DNA of 60,573 nt. Origin: Beijerinckia sp. L45. GTDB lineage: Bacteria; Pseudomonadota; Alphaproteobacteria; Rhizobiales; Beijerinckiaceae. The position numbers and the translations under genes are program-made. The stretch spans positions 1 to 60,573 of the forward strand of contig NZ_LMUU01000158.1 in the NCBI RefSeq assembly GCF_009765775.1, written 5' to 3'. Shown piece after piece: positions 43,643 to 53,519 of this stretch. A model generated the notes under the pieces. That model ran no database searches, was not told the DNA's origin, and saw only the letters and a program-made list of their open reading frames with translations. Position 1 is the stretch's first letter, and each line of letters starts with the position of its first letter.

Positions 43643-44536
43643 TCAGTAGAAGCCGATCGGGAAATATTTCAGGTAGAGGTCCGTGTAGGTCCCGTCCTTG
43701 GCGAGCTTGTCCAACTCGTAATCGAGCGCCTCGCGGAGCGGGATATTGCCCTTGGCCACGGCGACCGACACGCCGTTGCCGAAGAAAAAACTCTCCGTGA
43801 ACGGACCGCCGCGGAAGGTGCAGCATCCGTTGGCATCCGTGCCGTTGAGCCAGAGGCTCAGCGCGATGCCGTCGCCGAAAATGGCGTCGATCTTTCCCTC
43901 GCGGAGGGCGGCTCGTAGCGCCGCCTGATCGGGAAAGGTTTTGAGCGCCGCCTTTGCAAAGAACGTCTGGAGATAGGCGAGATGCGCCGTGCCGGCCTGC
44001 ACGCCGACCGTATGGCCGGCGAGCGCTTCCGGCGTGACATCCGACAGAGGCGCCTTCGTGGCGGTCACGAAGCGCGCCGGTGTCGTGTAATACGGCGCCG
44101 TGAAGGTCAAGTCGGCGCGCGATGCCGCGGTATTGGCCAGCGCCGCGATCAGCGCATCGCCCTGGCCGGTCTTGACGGCACCGACCAGCGTGTCGAACCG
44201 GCGGGCCTGGATGGTGCAGGCAATCTTCAGGTCGTCGCAAATGGCGCGGGCGAGATCGATGTCGAAGCCCGCCAGCGACCCGTCCGGCAGGGCGAAGTGG
44301 AACGGCGGAAAATCATCGGTCGTCAGGAAGCGGATGGTCTTGATCGCGCCGAGTTCGGGCTTGGGCAGGTAGTGCGCCGGATCGAAGAGGCTCGGAATGA
44401 ACGTCTTCGGCGGGGCATCGGCCGCGAACGCCGGGACGGCGAGGAGCGACACGCCGCACAGAAGCAGGCGGAGCGACCGCAGCCCTGTGCGGGGGAAGGT
44501 CGAAGCCGGCGTCCTCAAAGCTCGTCGCTGGCTCAC
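43643..44536 (-). CDS. Orphan amino-acid-type solute-binding protein
   Basis: A 297-residue periplasmic SBP_bac_3 protein: signal peptide LLLCGVSLLAVPAFA, then FLTTDDFPPFHFALPDGSLA, GFDIDLARAICDDL, FDTLVGAVKTGQGDALIAAL and AGHTVGVQAGTAHLAYLQ, the standard ligand-lobe signatures of polar-amino-acid binders. An adjacent Cys pair (NGCCTFRGG) is unusual. GTG at 44536 lies seven bases after the apt stop, so the gene is part of the mtnP-apt operon. No permease or ATPase gene is present, so the ligand is unknown. Confidence 0.85.
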   Translation of the reverse strand: MSQRRALRTPASTFPRTGLRSLRLLLCGVSLLAVPAFAADAPPKTFIPSLFDPAHYLPKPELGAIKTIRFLTTDDFPPFHFALPDGSLAGFDIDLARAICDDLKIACTIQARRFDTLVGAVKTGQGDALIAALANTAASRADLTFTAPYYTTPARFVTATKAPLSDVTPEALAGHTVGVQAGTAHLAYLQTFFAKAALKTFPDQAALRAALREGKIDAIFGDGIALSLWLNGTDANGCCTFRGGPFTESFFFGNGVSVAVAKGNIPLREALDYELDKLAKDGTYTDLYLKYFPIGFY

Positions 44537-44543
44537 GAAACCC

Positions 44544-45083
44544 TCAGTGTCCGGCGAATTCCATCAGGGTACGCACCGGCGTGCCGAGATCGCGGATTTT
44601 TTTGGCGCCGCCGAGATCCGGCAGATCGATGACGAAGCAGGCGGCGATCACATCGGCGCCGAGCTGCTGCAGCAGCTTCACCGCGCCTTCGGCGGTGCCG
44701 CCGGTTGCGATGAGATCGTCGACCAGGATCACCTTCTCGCCGGGCTTGACGGCGTCTTCGTGGATTTCCATCTCGTCGAGGCCGTATTCCAGGGAATAGG
44801 CGATCGTTACCTTGGTGTGCGGCAGCTTGCCCTTCTTGCGGATCGGGATGAACCCGGCCGACAGCTGGTGGGCGATCGCGCCGCCGAGGATGAAGCCGCG
44901 GGCCTCCATCCCGGCGACCTTGTCGATCTTGGTCCCGGCCCAGGGCTGCACCATCTCGTCGACCGCGCGGCGGAACGCGCGGGCATCGCCGAGCAGGGTG
45001 GTGATGTCGCGAAACAGGATCCCCGGCTTGGGATAATCCGGGATCGTCCGGATGCTCTGGGCGAGGTCGTAAGGCGCGTTCAT
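44544..45083 (-). CDS. apt: Adenine phosphoribosyltransferase
   Basis: Salvages adenine with PRPP to AMP. The 179-residue protein has the N-terminal [34 protein letters not shown] and the PRPP-binding [18 protein letters not shown]. Start ATG 45083 overlaps the mtnP stop by four bases. MtnP releases adenine from methylthioadenosine, which Apt then recycles, so the pair makes metabolic sense. Confidence 0.97.
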   Translation of the reverse strand: MNAPYDLAQSIRTIPDYPKPGILFRDITTLLGDARAFRRAVDEMVQPWAGTKIDKVAGMEARGFILGGAIAHQLSAGFIPIRKKGKLPHTKVTIAYSLEYGLDEMEIHEDAVKPGEKVILVDDLIATGGTAEGAVKLLQQLGADVIAACFVIDLPDLGGAKKIRDLGTPVRTLMEFAGH

Positions 45084-45952
45084 CGGTTGATCCGTCCCAT
45101 GATTGTATTGAGTTTCTGCATCAGCGCGGGATCGCGCGCCTCGGGCGCGGTGATCATCGCATTGGTCAAAGCGGTGTCCGAGCCGTCGGGGCAGGGCTCG
45201 TGATCGGCGGGAAAGTCGCGGAGCAGGCGGGCGACGAGCCGCGCGGCGTTGCCGGCATTCGCTTGGACGACCTTGATCACCGCGGCCACGTCGACGTGCT
45301 GGTGATCGGGGTGCCAGCAGTCGAAATCGGTGACCATCGCGACGGTGGCGTAAGACAGCTCGGCTTCCCGCGCGAGCTTGGCTTCCGGCATCGCTGTCAT
45401 GCCGATGACGTCATAGCCTGCGGCCTTGTAGCCGAGCGATTCCGCCAGCGAAGAGAACTGCGGGCCTTCCATGCAGACATAGGTGCCGCCGCTCTTGTAG
45501 CGGATGCCTTCCGCCTCGGCGGCCTTGGCGAGGCGCGCGGCGAGCAGTGGCGCCACCGGATGGGCCATCGAGACATGCGCGACGCAGCCGTTGCCGAAGA
45601 ACGAAGCGTCGCGGCCGACCGTGCGGTCGACGAACTGGTCGATGATGACGAAGAGGCCGGGATCGAGTTCCTGCTTGAACGAGCCGCAGGCCGAAACGGA
45701 GACGAGGTCGGTCACGCCGACCTGTTTCAAGGCGTCGATATTGGCCCGGTAGTTGATGCCCGATGGCGAGAGCCGGTGCCCGCGGCCATGGCGCGGCAGA
45801 AACACGGCTTCGGTCCCGCCGATGCGGCCGAAGCGCAGGGAATCCGACGGCTCGCCCCACGGCGTGGAGACATGCTCCTCCCGCTCGTCCTCGAGCCCAG
45901 GCAAATGGTAAACGCCGGAGCCGCCGATGATCCCGACGATGGCTTTTGTCAT
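45080..45952 (-). CDS. mtnP: S-methyl-5'-thioadenosine phosphorylase
   Basis: Phosphorolyses methylthioadenosine from polyamine synthesis to adenine and methylthioribose-1-phosphate. The 290-residue PNP-family protein has [35 protein letters not shown] and [13 protein letters not shown], then [20 protein letters not shown] and TDFDCWHPD. The adenine-specifying Asp residues around DFDCW fit MtnP rather than guanine-type PNP. It is first in an operon with apt and a solute-binding protein gene. Confidence 0.96.
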   Translation of the reverse strand: MTKAIVGIIGGSGVYHLPGLEDEREEHVSTPWGEPSDSLRFGRIGGTEAVFLPRHGRGHRLSPSGINYRANIDALKQVGVTDLVSVSACGSFKQELDPGLFVIIDQFVDRTVGRDASFFGNGCVAHVSMAHPVAPLLAARLAKAAEAEGIRYKSGGTYVCMEGPQFSSLAESLGYKAAGYDVIGMTAMPEAKLAREAELSYATVAMVTDFDCWHPDHQHVDVAAVIKVVQANAGNAARLVARLLRDFPADHEPCPDGSDTALTNAMITAPEARDPALMQKLNTIMGRINR

Positions 45953-46264
45953 GGGTCGTTCCTGAAGTGGCCTCGATCGTCACGAGGCGGAGGTCTACGG
46001 GCAGGGCTCTGTGGACGATTTTGCGACGCAAGGCAAAGCCTGGGCAAACACAACAGCGTTTTCCTGACGAGCCGATGTGACGAAGGGGCGGCTCAGCGGG
46101 GAATTTAAGAACGCTGGACGCAGGCGACTTTGGTCGCCGCCGGCAATGGCATTTATGGCTAATGGATTGTGCGCAATTCCAAGGTAGAAAATGTCGCTAC
46201 TTGATTCGCTGATCTGATTCGTCACCCGCAACGCCGGTCCGATCCGTCTCGAAAGACCGCGCCC
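45953..46264. other. 312-bp divergent intergenic region
   Basis: Lies between mtnP (minus) and the hybrid histidine kinase (plus) and must hold both promoters. I see no gene, RNA or strong palindrome; the only symmetric patch is ATTG-TGCG-CAAT near 46166. Confidence 0.45.
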
Positions 46265-48655
46265 GTGACCCTATTTTCGGCTTTCGTGTTTCTCGCTCTC
46301 GGGAGTCTGGTCCTCACCCTGCTTCTGGTGCTGCTCCGGCGCCGGATCCTGGCGTCGCGCTTCAACGCCGGTCTCTCCGCCGCGGCGATGCTGATGGCGA
46401 TCGCCGGTCTTCTGTTGCTTCATCTCGAGCAGACGGCCTTCGAACAGCGCACCTTGATCGGGCGGTCCCTGGAGACGACGCTGAGCGCGTTGCGTGTCAT
46501 GTCCATGGTCATCGACGCCGAAGCCGGCCAGCGCGGATTCGTCCTTACCGCCAATCCACGATATCGCGCGCCGTTCACCAAGGCCGACGGCGAGATCGAG
46601 CGAGAGCTCGAACGCCTTCGAATTAAGGTCGCCGACGATCCGATCCGCGTCGCGCTGGTGGCTCGTTTCACCGACAAGATCAAAGCCAAGTTCGCGGAAA
46701 TGCGATCGACCTTGCGGGAGGCGGATGCCGGACGCCACGAGGCGAGCCTGGCGATCATCCACACCGATGCGGGACTGGCGCTCACCAACGACATCAAGTC
46801 GATCTACGAAGAGATCAGCCGGCACGAAGACGCCGTCACCGAGCCGCTTCGCAACCAACGCGAGGCGAACAAGCGCCTCCTCGGATTCGGGATCCAGGGT
46901 CTTCTGCTCGTCGCTCTCGCGACGATCCTCGCGTCGGCGCTTTTTTCGTCACGAAGCGAGGCGGCCAGGCAACGCGCGCAAAAGCGCCTGGCCGCCGCCC
47001 TCGAGGCAGCGGGGCTCGCGCAGCGACAGGCCGAAGCGGCGAATGACGCGAAATCGGAATTCCTGGCGGCCATGAGCCACGAGATCCGGACCCCGCTGAA
47101 CAGCGTCATCGGCTTTACCGGTCTGATGCTCGACGACCGCAATTTGGTCGGCCACCTGCGGCATCAGGCCGAACTGATCCAGTCGTCGGGCGCGGCCCTG
47201 CTGACGGTCATCAACGACATCCTGGATTTCGCCAAGATCGAGGCCGGCGCGATCGAGATCGAGAGCGCGGCCTTTGCGCCGCGCGCCCTGATCTTCAACG
47301 CCTTGTCCATCGTCCGGGGCATTGCCGAGGCCAAGCAGCTCGATCTCGCCTGCTCGATCGATCCACGGCTATGTTCCGCGGTGGTCAGCGATCAAGCCCG
47401 TATCCAGCAGATCCTGCTGAACCTTTTGAACAACGCGATCAAGTTCACGCCGACCGGTTCGGTGGCCCTGGTGGTCGAAGTCGAAAGCTTCGAACATGGT
47501 CTGCAACGGGTCCGTTTCTCGGTGTCGGACACGGGCGTCGGCATCGCCGTGGATAAGCAGAGCCGATTGTTTCAACGTTTCAGCCAGGCCGATACCTCGA
47601 TCAATCGAGAGTTCGGCGGGAGCGGCCTCGGGCTGGCGATCTGCAAGCGGCTCGTCGAGCTCTTGGGCGGGACGATCGGGGTCACCAGCGCAGCCGGGGC
47701 CGGGGCGACGTTCTGGTTCGTCCTGCCGCTACGGGAAGGCGCACTCGACCGCCCCAAGGGGCGTAAACCTGTCGGGACGTCGCACGTTCAGGGCCGCATC
47801 CTGCTCGTCGAGGATATTGCGATCAATCAGCTGCTCGCCAAATCCATGCTCGAAGCCGAAGGCCATCACGTCGATGTGGTGCCAAGCGGCGAGGCTGCCG
47901 TCGCAGCGGTGCAGGTCAGGCCCTACGACATCGTGCTGATGGATGTGCAAATGCCAGGCATGGGAGGCATCGCCGCGACCAGGGCGATCCGGGCGCTCGC
48001 CGGCCCCGTCGCGCATGTCCCGATCATCGCATTGAGCGCCAATGTCCTCGCCGGCCAGGTCAGGGACTTCAAGAACGCCGGCATGGATGACCATATCGGA
48101 AAACCGATCGATCGGACGGTTCTTCAGACCAAGTTGCACACCTGGCTGACGGTGGCGGATCGTTCGCAACAAGATGGTCTCGACGAGACCGTGGACCAGG
48201 CGGCACGGATGCTGTTTGAGAAACGCGTGACGTCCTACGAGCCGGGCGCCCCCGTCCGAGCGGCAAACCAGCAAAAGCCCGACGCGGCGACGGAAGCGGG
48301 ACGCTTCGATGCCGACACCTATGCCAACATCGTCGCGCTGCTCGGTCCCGCGAAAACACACGAGACGCTTCGTCGCCTTCAGCTGGAACTCGAGGCCCGG
48401 TTCAGGGAAGGCCAATCCCGCCTCGCGATCGCCAAGACGCAGGACGACGCCCATGCCCTCGTCGGCGCCGCGGGCCTTGTCGGCTTTTCCGGGCTTGCGG
48501 CGCGCTGCAGCGACATCCTGAGGCTGCCGCACGAAGACACGGCGACCTTTGCCACTTTGTCAAAGGCGATCCTCGTCGAGAAGGATTGGGCGAGCGGCAA
48601 GATCGCTTTTCTCATCACCGCCATGGAGACCGGCAAGAGGACCGCTTCGGCCTGA
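46265..48655 (+). CDS. Membrane hybrid histidine kinase (CHASE3-HisKA-HATPase-REC-HPt)
   Basis: A 796-residue tripartite sensor kinase. Membrane helices near residues 3-24, 36-53 and 207-226 frame a CHASE3 sensor domain ([12 protein letters not shown] at 84-95). Then come HisKA with phospho-acceptor His272 ([16 protein letters not shown]), HATPase with N-box [11 protein letters not shown] and G-boxes SDTGVGIA and [13 protein letters not shown], a receiver domain with Asp560 ([11 protein letters not shown]), and a C-terminal HPt-like His730 in [14 protein letters not shown]. Start is GTG at 46265. The output regulator is elsewhere, so the phosphorelay target is unknown. Confidence 0.93.
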   Translation: MTLFSAFVFLALGSLVLTLLLVLLRRRILASRFNAGLSAAAMLMAIAGLLLLHLEQTAFEQRTLIGRSLETTLSALRVMSMVIDAEAGQRGFVLTANPRYRAPFTKADGEIERELERLRIKVADDPIRVALVARFTDKIKAKFAEMRSTLREADAGRHEASLAIIHTDAGLALTNDIKSIYEEISRHEDAVTEPLRNQREANKRLLGFGIQGLLLVALATILASALFSSRSEAARQRAQKRLAAALEAAGLAQRQAEAANDAKSEFLAAMSHEIRTPLNSVIGFTGLMLDDRNLVGHLRHQAELIQSSGAALLTVINDILDFAKIEAGAIEIESAAFAPRALIFNALSIVRGIAEAKQLDLACSIDPRLCSAVVSDQARIQQILLNLLNNAIKFTPTGSVALVVEVESFEHGLQRVRFSVSDTGVGIAVDKQSRLFQRFSQADTSINREFGGSGLGLAICKRLVELLGGTIGVTSAAGAGATFWFVLPLREGALDRPKGRKPVGTSHVQGRILLVEDIAINQLLAKSMLEAEGHHVDVVPSGEAAVAAVQVRPYDIVLMDVQMPGMGGIAATRAIRALAGPVAHVPIIALSANVLAGQVRDFKNAGMDDHIGKPIDRTVLQTKLHTWLTVADRSQQDGLDETVDQAARMLFEKRVTSYEPGAPVRAANQQKPDAATEAGRFDADTYANIVALLGPAKTHETLRRLQLELEARFREGQSRLAIAKTQDDAHALVGAAGLVGFSGLAARCSDILRLPHEDTATFATLSKAILVEKDWASGKIAFLITAMETGKRTASA

Positions 48656-48710
48656 TCGGCGTCGTCGATCGCAATCCAGCTGCCCAGGACGAATCGTCAG
48701 AGAAAAGGCG

Positions 48711-49601
48711 CTACTGGCGCCACTTCTTCGCGGCGTCGACGAGAAAATCGCGAAACACCTGGACGCGCGCGACGTTCTTCATTTCTTCCGCATAGACGAA
48801 GAAGACTTCGAGCTCCGGCGTCACCGTCTGCGGCATGAGCTGCATCAGGTTGCTCTCGGGTCCCACGAGGTAGTCGGGCAAGGTGGCGATGCCCAGGCCG
48901 CACGACACCGCGCTATGCAGCGCCGGAATATTGTTGACCGAAAACGACGGGACGCGGGCATTCTTGACGCCGCGGCCGAGATAGAGATGCGCGTTCAGGT
49001 GATCGAGGTAGTTCGCGCCGACCACGCCGAGGCTCAGGAGGCGATGCTTCGACAGGTCGTCGAGGGTCTGCGGCTGCCCATGTTCCTTAACGTACTCCGG
49101 CGAGGCGTAGAGGTGATAGTAGATGGTGAACAGCCGGCGGCGGATGAGATCGGGCTGCTCGGGCTCGCGCAGGCGGAGCGCCACGTCGGCTTCACGCATG
49201 CCCAAGTCGAGGTCGTCGTCGGTCAGCAGCATCCGGACCCGGACGTCGGGATAGAGATCGAGGAATTCGCGGAGCCGCGGTATCAGCCAGCCCTGCCCGA
49301 AACCGAGGTTGGTGGTGATGCGAAGCTCGCCGTGCGGCCGCTCCCGACTGTCGGTGAGACGCGACCGGGTGGCTTCGAGTTTGCCGATCACCTCCTGGAC
49401 CGTCCGGAACAGCAGCTCGCCTTGCTCGGTCAGCATCAAGCCCCGGGCATGGCGGTGGAACAGCGGCGTCTGCAGATCTTTTTCCAGAGCGCTGACCTGC
49501 CGGCTCACCGCCGACTGGCTGAGCTTCAGCGCGTCGCCGGCATGGGTGAACGACCCCGCTTCAGCGGCCGCGTGAAAGATGCGCAGCTTGTCCCAGTCCA
49601 C
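48711..49601 (-). CDS. LysR-type regulator, LsrB/VtlR-like
   Basis: A 296-residue LysR regulator: winged HTH in residues 1-60 (DKLRIFHAAAEAGSFTHAGD, then LSQSAVSRQVSALE) and an effector domain. It lies downstream of trxB on the same strand, as does LsrB of Sinorhizobium and VtlR of Brucella, which control oxidative-stress or small-RNA genes. The only Cys, C234 in AVSCGLGIATLP, matches by position the redox-sensitive Cys reported for LsrB. GTG at 49601 is chosen because GGGAG lies seven bases upstream; an in-frame start 13 codons earlier is weaker. The family call rests on context and overall likeness. Confidence 0.85.
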   Translation of the reverse strand: MDWDKLRIFHAAAEAGSFTHAGDALKLSQSAVSRQVSALEKDLQTPLFHRHARGLMLTEQGELLFRTVQEVIGKLEATRSRLTDSRERPHGELRITTNLGFGQGWLIPRLREFLDLYPDVRVRMLLTDDDLDLGMREADVALRLREPEQPDLIRRRLFTIYYHLYASPEYVKEHGQPQTLDDLSKHRLLSLGVVGANYLDHLNAHLYLGRGVKNARVPSFSVNNIPALHSAVSCGLGIATLPDYLVGPESNLMQLMPQTVTPELEVFFVYAEEMKNVARVQVFRDFLVDAAKKWRQ

Positions 49602-49725
49602 GATGTGCTCCCAGCCTTCGATTCCGTCCTTCGGACACAACAGACTACTGCAAAAAACGCAATGCTAATAAGGTCCTATTGGATGGTCGGTTTGACCTCA
49701 CACCTATCGGCATAGGCCCGGATGC

Positions 49726-50724
49726 CTATTCCGAGGTGGCCATCGTATTGATTTTCAGGGCCAACCAGCGATCGGCTTCGAGCGCAGCCATGCAGCCCAT
49801 GCCGGCCGCGGTGACGGCCTGACGCCAGATGTCGTCCGTTACGTCACCCGCGGCGAAGACGCCGGGAATGTTGGTCTGGGTCGAATTCGCAGCGGTGTGG
49901 ATGTAGCCGTTCTCCTTCAACGTCACCTGTCCGTGGAACAGCTCTGTCGCCGGATGATGGCCGATGGCGACGAAGACGCCGTGCGTGGCGAGATCCCGGA
50001 TCGTGCCGGTACGGGTGTCCTTCAGCCGGACATGGGTCACGCCGAGGGGCTCCTGCGTGCCGCAGATCTCCTCGACCGCATGATTCCAGATGACTTCGAC
50101 GTTCGGCATGGCGAACAGACGGTCCTGGAGGATCCGCTCGGCCTTGAAGCAGTCGCGGCGATGGACCAGCGTGACCCGGCTGGCGAGCTGGCTCAGGTAC
50201 AGCGCCTCTTCCACCGCCGAATTGCCGCCGCCCACCACGACGACCTCTTTGCCGCGATAGAAGAACCCGTCGCAGGTGGCGCAGGCGGAGACGCCGTAGC
50301 CTTTGAAGGTTTCTTCCGAGGGAATGCCGAGCCATTTCGCCTTGGCGCCGGTCGCGATCACCAGCGTGTCGCAGGTATAGACACGCTCGCTGTCGCCGGT
50401 AAGGACGAAGGGATGGCGGCCAAGGTCGACGTCGACGATATGGTCCGAGACCATGACGGTGCCGACGTGCTCGGCCTGCAGGCGCATCTGCTCCATCAGC
50501 CAGGGGCCTTGGATCGGATTGGCGAAGCCCGGATAGTTTTCGACGTCGGTGGTGATCATCAGCTGGCCGCCGGGCTCGAAGCCGGCGATGAGCATCGGCT
50601 TCAGCATCGCACGGGCGGCGTAGACCGCCGCCGTGTAGCCGGCCGGACCCGAGCCGATGATGATCATCGGCGCATGGGTTGTCGACGTTGCCGATGCCGT
50701 TTCGACGGGACGATTCTCGACCAT
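49726..50724 (-). CDS. trxB: Thioredoxin reductase
   Basis: FAD enzyme that reduces thioredoxin with NADPH. The 332-residue protein has [18 protein letters not shown] (FAD), the redox-active CATC in [26 protein letters not shown] (NADPH) and the C-terminal FAD motif [20 protein letters not shown] at 50724 was selected as the family N-terminus follows; a start 30 codons earlier is not conserved. A LysR regulator gene follows after 124 bp. Confidence 0.96.
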   Translation of the reverse strand: MVENRPVETASATSTTHAPMIIIGSGPAGYTAAVYAARAMLKPMLIAGFEPGGQLMITTDVENYPGFANPIQGPWLMEQMRLQAEHVGTVMVSDHIVDVDLGRHPFVLTGDSERVYTCDTLVIATGAKAKWLGIPSEETFKGYGVSACATCDGFFYRGKEVVVVGGGNSAVEEALYLSQLASRVTLVHRRDCFKAERILQDRLFAMPNVEVIWNHAVEEICGTQEPLGVTHVRLKDTRTGTIRDLATHGVFVAIGHHPATELFHGQVTLKENGYIHTAANSTQTNIPGVFAAGDVTDDIWRQAVTAAGMGCMAALEADRWLALKINTMATSE

Positions 50725-50829
50725 GATGGGCCCTATGCTTGAATCCGAGGCTGACACCCCGTGCAATGCCCTGTCGCGGGCCATGCGGAAATCAAATAGG
50801 CGCGGGCGAGGCAATGGGGAAGAGCATGC

Positions 50830-50863
50830 AAAAACGGAGACGCGGCCGCTGGCCTGCGTCTCC
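50830..50863 (-). terminator. Rho-independent terminator of the DUF992 gene
   Basis: On the minus strand GGAGACGC (50863-50856) and GCGTCTCC (50843-50836) form an 8-bp stem with a 12-nt loop, followed at once by GTTTTTGC. This is the clearest intrinsic terminator in the window. Confidence 0.8.
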
Positions 50864-50873
50864 GTCGAGCAAA

Positions 50874-50895
50874 ACGCCGGTTCTGAAACCGGCGT
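50874..50895. terminator. Second hairpin next to the DUF992 stop
   Basis: ACGCCGGTT and AACCGGCGT (50874-50882, 50887-50895) are perfect 9-bp arms around a CTGA loop, six bases beyond the DUF992 stop. There is no T-run; it stands in tandem with the terminator at 50830-50863. Confidence 0.6.
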
Positions 50896-50901
50896 CAGGT
50901 C

Positions 50902-51447
50902 TTAGCCGTGATAGTGATGATGATGGCGACGATGATGACGGATCGGCTGTTCGACGCCGGCGGCGACGAGCTGCAGGTTGCCGATACCGGCGTTGAGGCC
51001 GAGGCCGGTCGACGTCGAAACGGCGATCGGCTGCAGCTGGATCTGGTTGCCGTTGCCGCCGACGAGGGCGTCGACGCCGAGGCCGTTGCCGAGGGTCAGG
51101 CCGACACCCGGACCAGCGTAGTTGCCGGCGAGGGAGAAGGGAGCGAGCGCGTCAGCAGCGGAGACGACGTTGTAGGTCAGTACGCCGGCGTTGGTCGCGC
51201 TGATGTCGAGACCGACGCGGGTGAACGAACCGGTGTAGAATTCGACCGGCGCGTGGACCGACGGCTTGAAGGTGCAGGAAACGGCCTTCTGCGACGCGAC
51301 GATGGCGCCGACGCCGCCGGCGACGTTGCAGGTCAGGACGCCAGCCTGGATCGCGGCGCTCGCGGGGGTCGCAGCGAAGGTACCGACGACGGCGGTTCCG
51401 GCGAGAAGGGCGGCAACGCGGCCGTAGGCAAGCAGGTTGGACTTCAT
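50902..51447 (-). CDS. DUF992-like exported protein with His-rich C-terminus
   Basis: A 181-residue protein with a signal peptide (VAALLAGTAVVGTFAATPAS), a DUF992-type Gly/Val/Ala-rich beta region (IQAGVLTCNVAGGVGAIVAS onward, two Cys early on), and a tail RHHRRHHHHYHG that can bind metal ions. AGGAGAACAT precedes the ATG at 51447. Strong ribosome-binding site and tandem terminators suggest high expression. Function unknown. Confidence 0.78.
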   Translation of the reverse strand: MKSNLLAYGRVAALLAGTAVVGTFAATPASAAIQAGVLTCNVAGGVGAIVASQKAVSCTFKPSVHAPVEFYTGSFTRVGLDISATNAGVLTYNVVSAADALAPFSLAGNYAGPGVGLTLGNGLGVDALVGGNGNQIQLQPIAVSTSTGLGLNAGIGNLQLVAAGVEQPIRHHRRHHHHYHG

Positions 51448-51583
51448 GTGATGTTCTCCTAAAAGACTCGATGCAATTCGCGACAAAGGCTCGTTCCAGC
51501 CCGTCCGAAACGGATTGCTGGCATTTCGGTGTCAAACCTTTGACGATTTCGCAAGCACTCTTTCGCATGCTAAAGCGGCAGCC

Positions 51584-51964
51584 GTGATCAGACAGCTCTC
51601 ATCTTTCATCGGTGTCGGGGTCATTGCGTCTCTGATTCACTATGCGTTGCTGGTCGCGCTCGTAGAGGTGGGAGGCCTGGCGCCCGTCCCCTCCGCCCTC
51701 TGTGGATTCACGGCCGGCGGCATCGTTTCCTACGGCTTGAACAGGCGTCACACCTTCGTGAGTGATCGTCCGCACGACCAGGCGGCCTGGCGTTTCGCCC
51801 TCGTCGCCAGCGTCGCCTTCGTCCTCACTTATTTTTTCATGCGCGTGCTGAACGAGACCGGACATATGCCTTATTTGGCGGCACAGGTCATCACCACGGG
51901 CGTCGTGATGATATGGACGTTTGGCGCCAACAAGCTCTGGACCTTTCCGACGGCTAAGCTTTAG
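51584..51964 (+). CDS. GtrA-like membrane protein
   Basis: A 126-residue protein with four membrane helices (FIGVGVIASLIHYALLVALV, SALCGFTAGGIVSYGLNR, FALVASVAFVLTYFFMRVL, AAQVITTGVVMIWTFGANKL), the GtrA fold, which helps move undecaprenyl-linked sugars across the membrane. The motif NRRHTFVSD after the second helix and FGANKLWTF at the end are typical. Start is probably GTG 51584; an ATG 23 codons earlier is possible. The stop overlaps the HxlR stop in TTAG. Confidence 0.85.
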   Translation: MIRQLSSFIGVGVIASLIHYALLVALVEVGGLAPVPSALCGFTAGGIVSYGLNRRHTFVSDRPHDQAAWRFALVASVAFVLTYFFMRVLNETGHMPYLAAQVITTGVVMIWTFGANKLWTFPTAKL

Positions 51965-52359
51965 TCGGGGTCGATCGCGCGCTGCCGCCGACGCGACTGC
52001 GGCCGCTGGCCGAGCTGATCGAGCGCCGCGGCGTTGGTCCGGCCCCAGGCGTAGAGCATCTCGATCGGTTCGATGAAGATGCGGCCCAGCGGCGTCAGCG
52101 AATATTCCACCTTGGGCGGCACCACATCGTAGACACGGCGTGTGACCAGCCCGTCGCGCTCCATCTCACGAAGCGACTGTGTGAGCATCTTCTTGCTGAT
52201 GCCGGGCAGGCTGCGCTGCAACTCGCCGGTGCGGCAGGTTCCGCCGTGGAGGGCATGGAGCGCGTGCAACACCATGCTCGTCCACTTGACGCTGAACAGC
52301 TCGAGGACGCGGCGCGGCGCGCAATTCTCGGTGTGAATGGTCTCGACGGCGTCCGTCAT
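51961..52359 (-). CDS. HxlR-type transcriptional regulator
   Basis: A 132-residue winged-helix regulator: CAPRRVLELFSVKWTSMVLH, GELQRSLPGISKKMLTQSLR and the wing EYSLTPLGRIF. HxlR family members often sense aldehydes, quinones or redox state; one N-terminal Cys (ENCAP) stands where such sensors have it. Divergent from the PRISE-type reductase gene with 95 bp between starts, so it probably controls that gene. Confidence 0.9.
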   Translation of the reverse strand: MTDAVETIHTENCAPRRVLELFSVKWTSMVLHALHALHGGTCRTGELQRSLPGISKKMLTQSLREMERDGLVTRRVYDVVPPKVEYSLTPLGRIFIEPIEMLYAWGRTNAAALDQLGQRPQSRRRQRAIDPD

Positions 52360-52454
52360 CGCTGGGCACCTTTTGGTGGCTATGTCCCTGAACGGTGCCT
52401 TCTAGCCCAGACGTCTCGCCGCGCCTACCTGTGTCTCGAACAGGAGATCGAGAC

Positions 52455-53519
52455 ATGACGAAAACGGCGCTCATCGTCGGAGCAAGCGGCATCGTGGGCA
52501 ACAATCTGGCCCGCCACCTCGTCGATCAGGGCTGGCAGGTCCACGGCCTGGCCCGGCGGCCAACGACCGATCTCACCGGCGTGACCCCCGTGGCGGCCGA
52601 TCTTCGCGATCCCGCCGCCTTGAAGGCGGCCCTTGCCGGTCTGAAGCCGACCCATGTCTTTCTGACCAACTGGCTGCGGCAGGCGACGGAAGCGGAAAAC
52701 ATCAAGGTCAACGGCGCGATGGTGCGCAACCTGCTCGATGCGGTGTCAGGGGCGGGTTCGGTCGAGCATGTGGCGCTTGTGACCGGCCTCAAGCACTACC
52801 TCGGACCCTTCGAGGCCTATGGCAAAGGCGTGTTGCCGGCGACGCCGTTCCGCGAAGAGCAGCCGCGGCTGCCCGTCGAAAATTTCTACTATGCGCAGGA
52901 GGACGAGGTGTTCGCCGCGGCGAAACGTGACGGCTTCGGCTGGAGCGTGCATCGCCCGCACACGATCATCGGCTATGCCCTCGGCAACGCCATGAACATG
53001 GGCGTGACGCTGGCCGTCTATGCCACGCTCTGCAAGGAGACCGGTCGACCCTTCATCTTTCCGGGATCGGCGATGCAGTGGAACGGTCTCACCGACATGA
53101 CCGATGCGCGCGTTCTCGCGCGACAGCTCGAATGGGCGTCGATCACCCCCGCGGCGCGCGATCAGGCGTTCAACATCGTCAACGGCGACGTGTTTCGCTG
53201 GAGCTGGATGTGGGCGCGCCTGGCGGCCTGGTTCGGGCTGGAACCCGCGCCGTTCCCGTCCGAGGTCACGCCTCTCGAGGGGCAGCTTGCCGATGCCGGG
53301 CCGATCTGGACCGAACTCGCGCGCAAGCACGGCCTCGCCGAGACCGATCTCGGCAAGCTTGCCTCGGCCTGGCACACCGATGCCGATCTCGGCCGGCCGA
53401 TCGAGGTCGTGACGGACATGAGCAAGAGCCGCAAGCTCGGGTTCCTGGATTACCAGGCGACGGACGAGAGCTTCTATGACCTGTTCGCAAAGCTTCGGGT
53501 GGCGCGCGTCATTCCGTAG
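52455..53519 (+). CDS. PRISE-type short-chain reductase (progesterone 5-beta-reductase/iridoid synthase-like)
   Basis: A 354-residue SDR of the PRISE group, which reduces activated enones with NADPH. GASGIVGNNLARHLV (Rossmann), LARRP (NADPH phosphate-binding Arg), the active-site NFYYAQEDEVF with the catalytic Tyr and the WSVHRPHTIIGYA motif are visible. AGGAG lies eight bases before ATG 52455. Physiological substrate unknown. It is divergent from an HxlR regulator, the typical arrangement for a self-contained inducible detoxification unit. Confidence 0.85.
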   Translation: MTKTALIVGASGIVGNNLARHLVDQGWQVHGLARRPTTDLTGVTPVAADLRDPAALKAALAGLKPTHVFLTNWLRQATEAENIKVNGAMVRNLLDAVSGAGSVEHVALVTGLKHYLGPFEAYGKGVLPATPFREEQPRLPVENFYYAQEDEVFAAAKRDGFGWSVHRPHTIIGYALGNAMNMGVTLAVYATLCKETGRPFIFPGSAMQWNGLTDMTDARVLARQLEWASITPAARDQAFNIVNGDVFRWSWMWARLAAWFGLEPAPFPSEVTPLEGQLADAGPIWTELARKHGLAETDLGKLASAWHTDADLGRPIEVVTDMSKSRKLGFLDYQATDESFYDLFAKLRVARVIP

